Shown: one piece after another, positions 35,265-36,742 of the stretch
How positions within the stretch are numbered: position 1 is the stretch's first letter
How the letters are laid out: every line of letters begins with the position of its first letter
NCBI GenBank assembly: GCA_016935365.1
Contig: JAFGRB010000386.1
Span: forward strand, 1-36,742
DNA length: 36,742 nt
Source: Deltaproteobacteria bacterium
Lineage (GTDB): Bacteria; Myxococcota; B64-G9
Direction: 5' to 3'
Translations under genes and position numbers: made by a program
Notes under the pieces: generated by a model
The model's database searches: none
Told to the model about the DNA's origin: nothing
What the model saw: the letters and a program-made list of their open reading frames with translations, nothing else

Positions 35265-36609
35265 TGATCATCTCCACCCGCCGGTTCATGGCCCGACCCG
35301 ACTCCGTGGTGTTGGGCGCGATGGGGCGCTCCTCGCCATAGCCCTTGGCCTCGAGACGCTCGCGCTCGATCCCCTTGCCCGTCAGGTAGTTGACGACCGC
35401 TTGGGCCCGGCGCTGGGAGAGGCTCTGGTTGTACCGGCTGCCGCCGCGCGAGTCGGTGTGCCCCTGGACCTCGAGCTTGCGGATCTCCGGGTACTGCTTC
35501 AGCGTGGCCGCTACCTGGTCCAGGATCGGGTACGATTTCGGCTTGATGATCGCCCGGTTGGTCTCGAAGTGGATCTTCTCCCGAAGCTCGATGGCCTCTT
35601 TCTTGACGCGGATCTTGATGTCCGACTTCTTGGGGCAGCCGTCGTACTCCTTCTTGCCACGCTTGGTCGGACAGAGGTCGATCCGATCGGGCACGCCGTC
35701 CAGGTCGCTGTCCTCCTCGGGGCAGCCCTCGTTGGCGGGCAAGCCCGGCTCATCCGGGCAGCGATCGAGCTTGTCGGGCAAGCCGTCGCCATCCCGATCG
35801 ATCTTGAGGGGACAGCCGTCGTTGCCTACCGGCCCCGGCTCGTCCGGGCAGCGATCCTGGCTGTCCGGTACGCCGTCGCCGTCTCGATCCGGCTCCGGGC
35901 AACCCAGCTGCGATTCCACGCCCGGCGTGTCCGGGCACTTGTCCTCCTTGTCCGGGACTCCGTCCGAGTCTCGATCCCGGATCGGCTCGATGACCTTCTC
36001 GCCACCGAACCCGAAGGTGTATCGCAGGACGGGGTAGACGGCGATGGCCACGTCGCCGCGAATGGGCAGGACCACCGCATTGACCTCCAGCCCCACGGAG
36101 ATGTGCCGCAGCGTCGTGTAGTACTCCAGGCCGCCGCCGGCCAGGATGGCCAGGTCGTCGGCGCCGGCCACGTCCTGCTCGTCGATCTGCTTGGGCTGGG
36201 TGAAGAGATAGCCGAGGCCGGCCTGCACGTACATGTAGAATCGCTTCGTGGCCAGCAGCGAGAACGAGGCGCCTGCCCACAGGAGCCGCTCTTCGAAATC
36301 CATGGCCAGCGTCTGGTCCCGGGGGCTCGTCCGGCTGGCCGTGAAGATCATGTCGCTGAAGCCGCCCTTGACGCGCAGCAGCCAGTTGATGTCGTAGCCG
36401 ACCTCCAGGCCGACGAGCAGCCCCGGTCCCGGCGACTCCACGGGGGCCCGGAAGTCGTAGCCCATGCCGATCTGACCGCCGACCTCGAGGCCCTTCTCGA
36501 CCTCCTCGTAGACCTGGACCTTGGGCGAACCGGCGAGCGCGCGGGGACACCCGATGAGCACCAGCAGGGCCGCCCACAGGGGGAGGCGAATGAGTGGTTT
36601 TTTCCACAC
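35248..36609 (-). CDS. OmpA-family outer-membrane protein with thrombospondin type 3 repeats
   Basis: A 453-residue envelope protein. After a signal peptide (LPLWAALLVLIGCPRALAG; both a lipobox LIGC and an ALA cleavage site are visible) come about 195 residues of beta-barrel-like sequence. Next are four TSP3 calcium-binding repeats of the type DRDGDGVPD-xxDxCPDEPG (about 220-325). The C-terminal OmpA domain follows, binding peptidoglycan through LEVQGHTDSRG, NQSLSQRRAQAV and the closing NRRVEMII. GTG 36609 is chosen because it gives the signal peptide; no good ribosome site is seen, and the open frame continues to 36735. The 3' end overlaps the TPR gene. Confidence 0.92.
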   Translation of the reverse strand: MWKKPLIRLPLWAALLVLIGCPRALAGSPKVQVYEEVEKGLEVGGQIGMGYDFRAPVESPGPGLLVGLEVGYDINWLLRVKGGFSDMIFTASRTSPRDQTLAMDFEERLLWAGASFSLLATKRFYMYVQAGLGYLFTQPKQIDEQDVAGADDLAILAGGGLEYYTTLRHISVGLEVNAVVLPIRGDVAIAVYPVLRYTFGFGGEKVIEPIRDRDSDGVPDKEDKCPDTPGVESQLGCPEPDRDGDGVPDSQDRCPDEPGPVGNDGCPLKIDRDGDGLPDKLDRCPDEPGLPANEGCPEEDSDLDGVPDRIDLCPTKRGKKEYDGCPKKSDIKIRVKKEAIELREKIHFETNRAIIKPKSYPILDQVAATLKQYPEIRKLEVQGHTDSRGGSRYNQSLSQRRAQAVVNYLTGKGIERERLEAKGYGEERPIAPNTTESGRAMNRRVEMIIMERR

Positions 36610-36628
36610 GGAGCGTAGACCCAGCCTC

Positions 36629-36657
36629 AATCTACCCCAGCGACGTTGCGCATGCAA
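36629..36657 (-). promoter_or_regulatory. Candidate promoter for the OmpA/TSP3 gene
   Basis: On the minus strand TTGCAT (36657-36652) is followed after 17 bases by TAGATT (36634-36629). The start would fall near 36622, leaving a short leader. An eight-T run on the same strand (36663-36656), preceded by GGCGCC, may be the end of a terminator for a gene beyond the window. Confidence 0.35.
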
Positions 36658-36742
36658 AAAAAAGGCGCCTCTCGATTTCCCGTAATGTAGCGGGTTCGCG
36701 CTGATTGCCTCGTCTGGATGCGCCTGTCGAGGCACTCCGCGC

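Overview
The window is high-G+C DNA from a Gram-negative bacterium, most likely a Myxococcota or other deltaproteobacterial-type lineage. This rests on base composition, an OmpA protein with thrombospondin type 3 repeats, a giant TPR protein, a VirB11/CpaF ATPase without Tad partners, several proline-rich or zinc-ribbon membrane proteins, and the order rpsB-tsf-pyrH-frr-uppS-cdsA-dxr. Assignment is from the sequence by eye; no searches were possible.

Layout. 1-333 is non-coding and packed with perfect hairpins. 334-7792 (+) holds a lipoprotein, recN, a PP2C phosphatase, an M23 envelope peptidase and secA. 7851-9619 (-) is a visibly lower-G+C accessory patch. It has an AbrB-type protein and a tightly overlapped three-gene operon whose first two products resemble an MqsR toxin and an MqsA antitoxin, followed by a third small protein. 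9620-10020 carries the upstream region of that operon and a strongly structured rpsB leader. 10021-17217 (+) is a compact run: translation (rpsB, tsf, frr), UMP kinase, an extra membrane protein, then isoprenoid and phospholipid genes (uppS, cdsA, dxr) and a TlpA-like thioredoxin. Most junctions after frr overlap by a few bases.

17226-19899 holds a zinc-ribbon membrane protein (-), diverging across overlapping promoters from a DUF2752-like protein and three tandem paralogous DUF4190-like membrane proteins (+). 19982-22819 (+) is a VirB11/CpaF-type ATPase, a one-TM protein and a secreted discoidin-like protein. 22872-23674 (-) is a small TM protein overlapping a HicB-like protein with a Gly/Arg-rich tail. 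23976-35264 (+) encodes a TPR protein of about 3,760 residues ending in what looks like a catalytically dead M48-type peptidase domain. 35248-36609 (-) is an OmpA/TSP3 outer-membrane protein whose 3' end overlaps that of the TPR gene.

The best candidates for something undescribed are the MqsRA-like three-gene cassette, the TPR/pseudo-peptidase giant with a 424-residue internal duplication, the HicB-like RG-tailed protein with its membrane partner, and the nested-stem rpsB leader.
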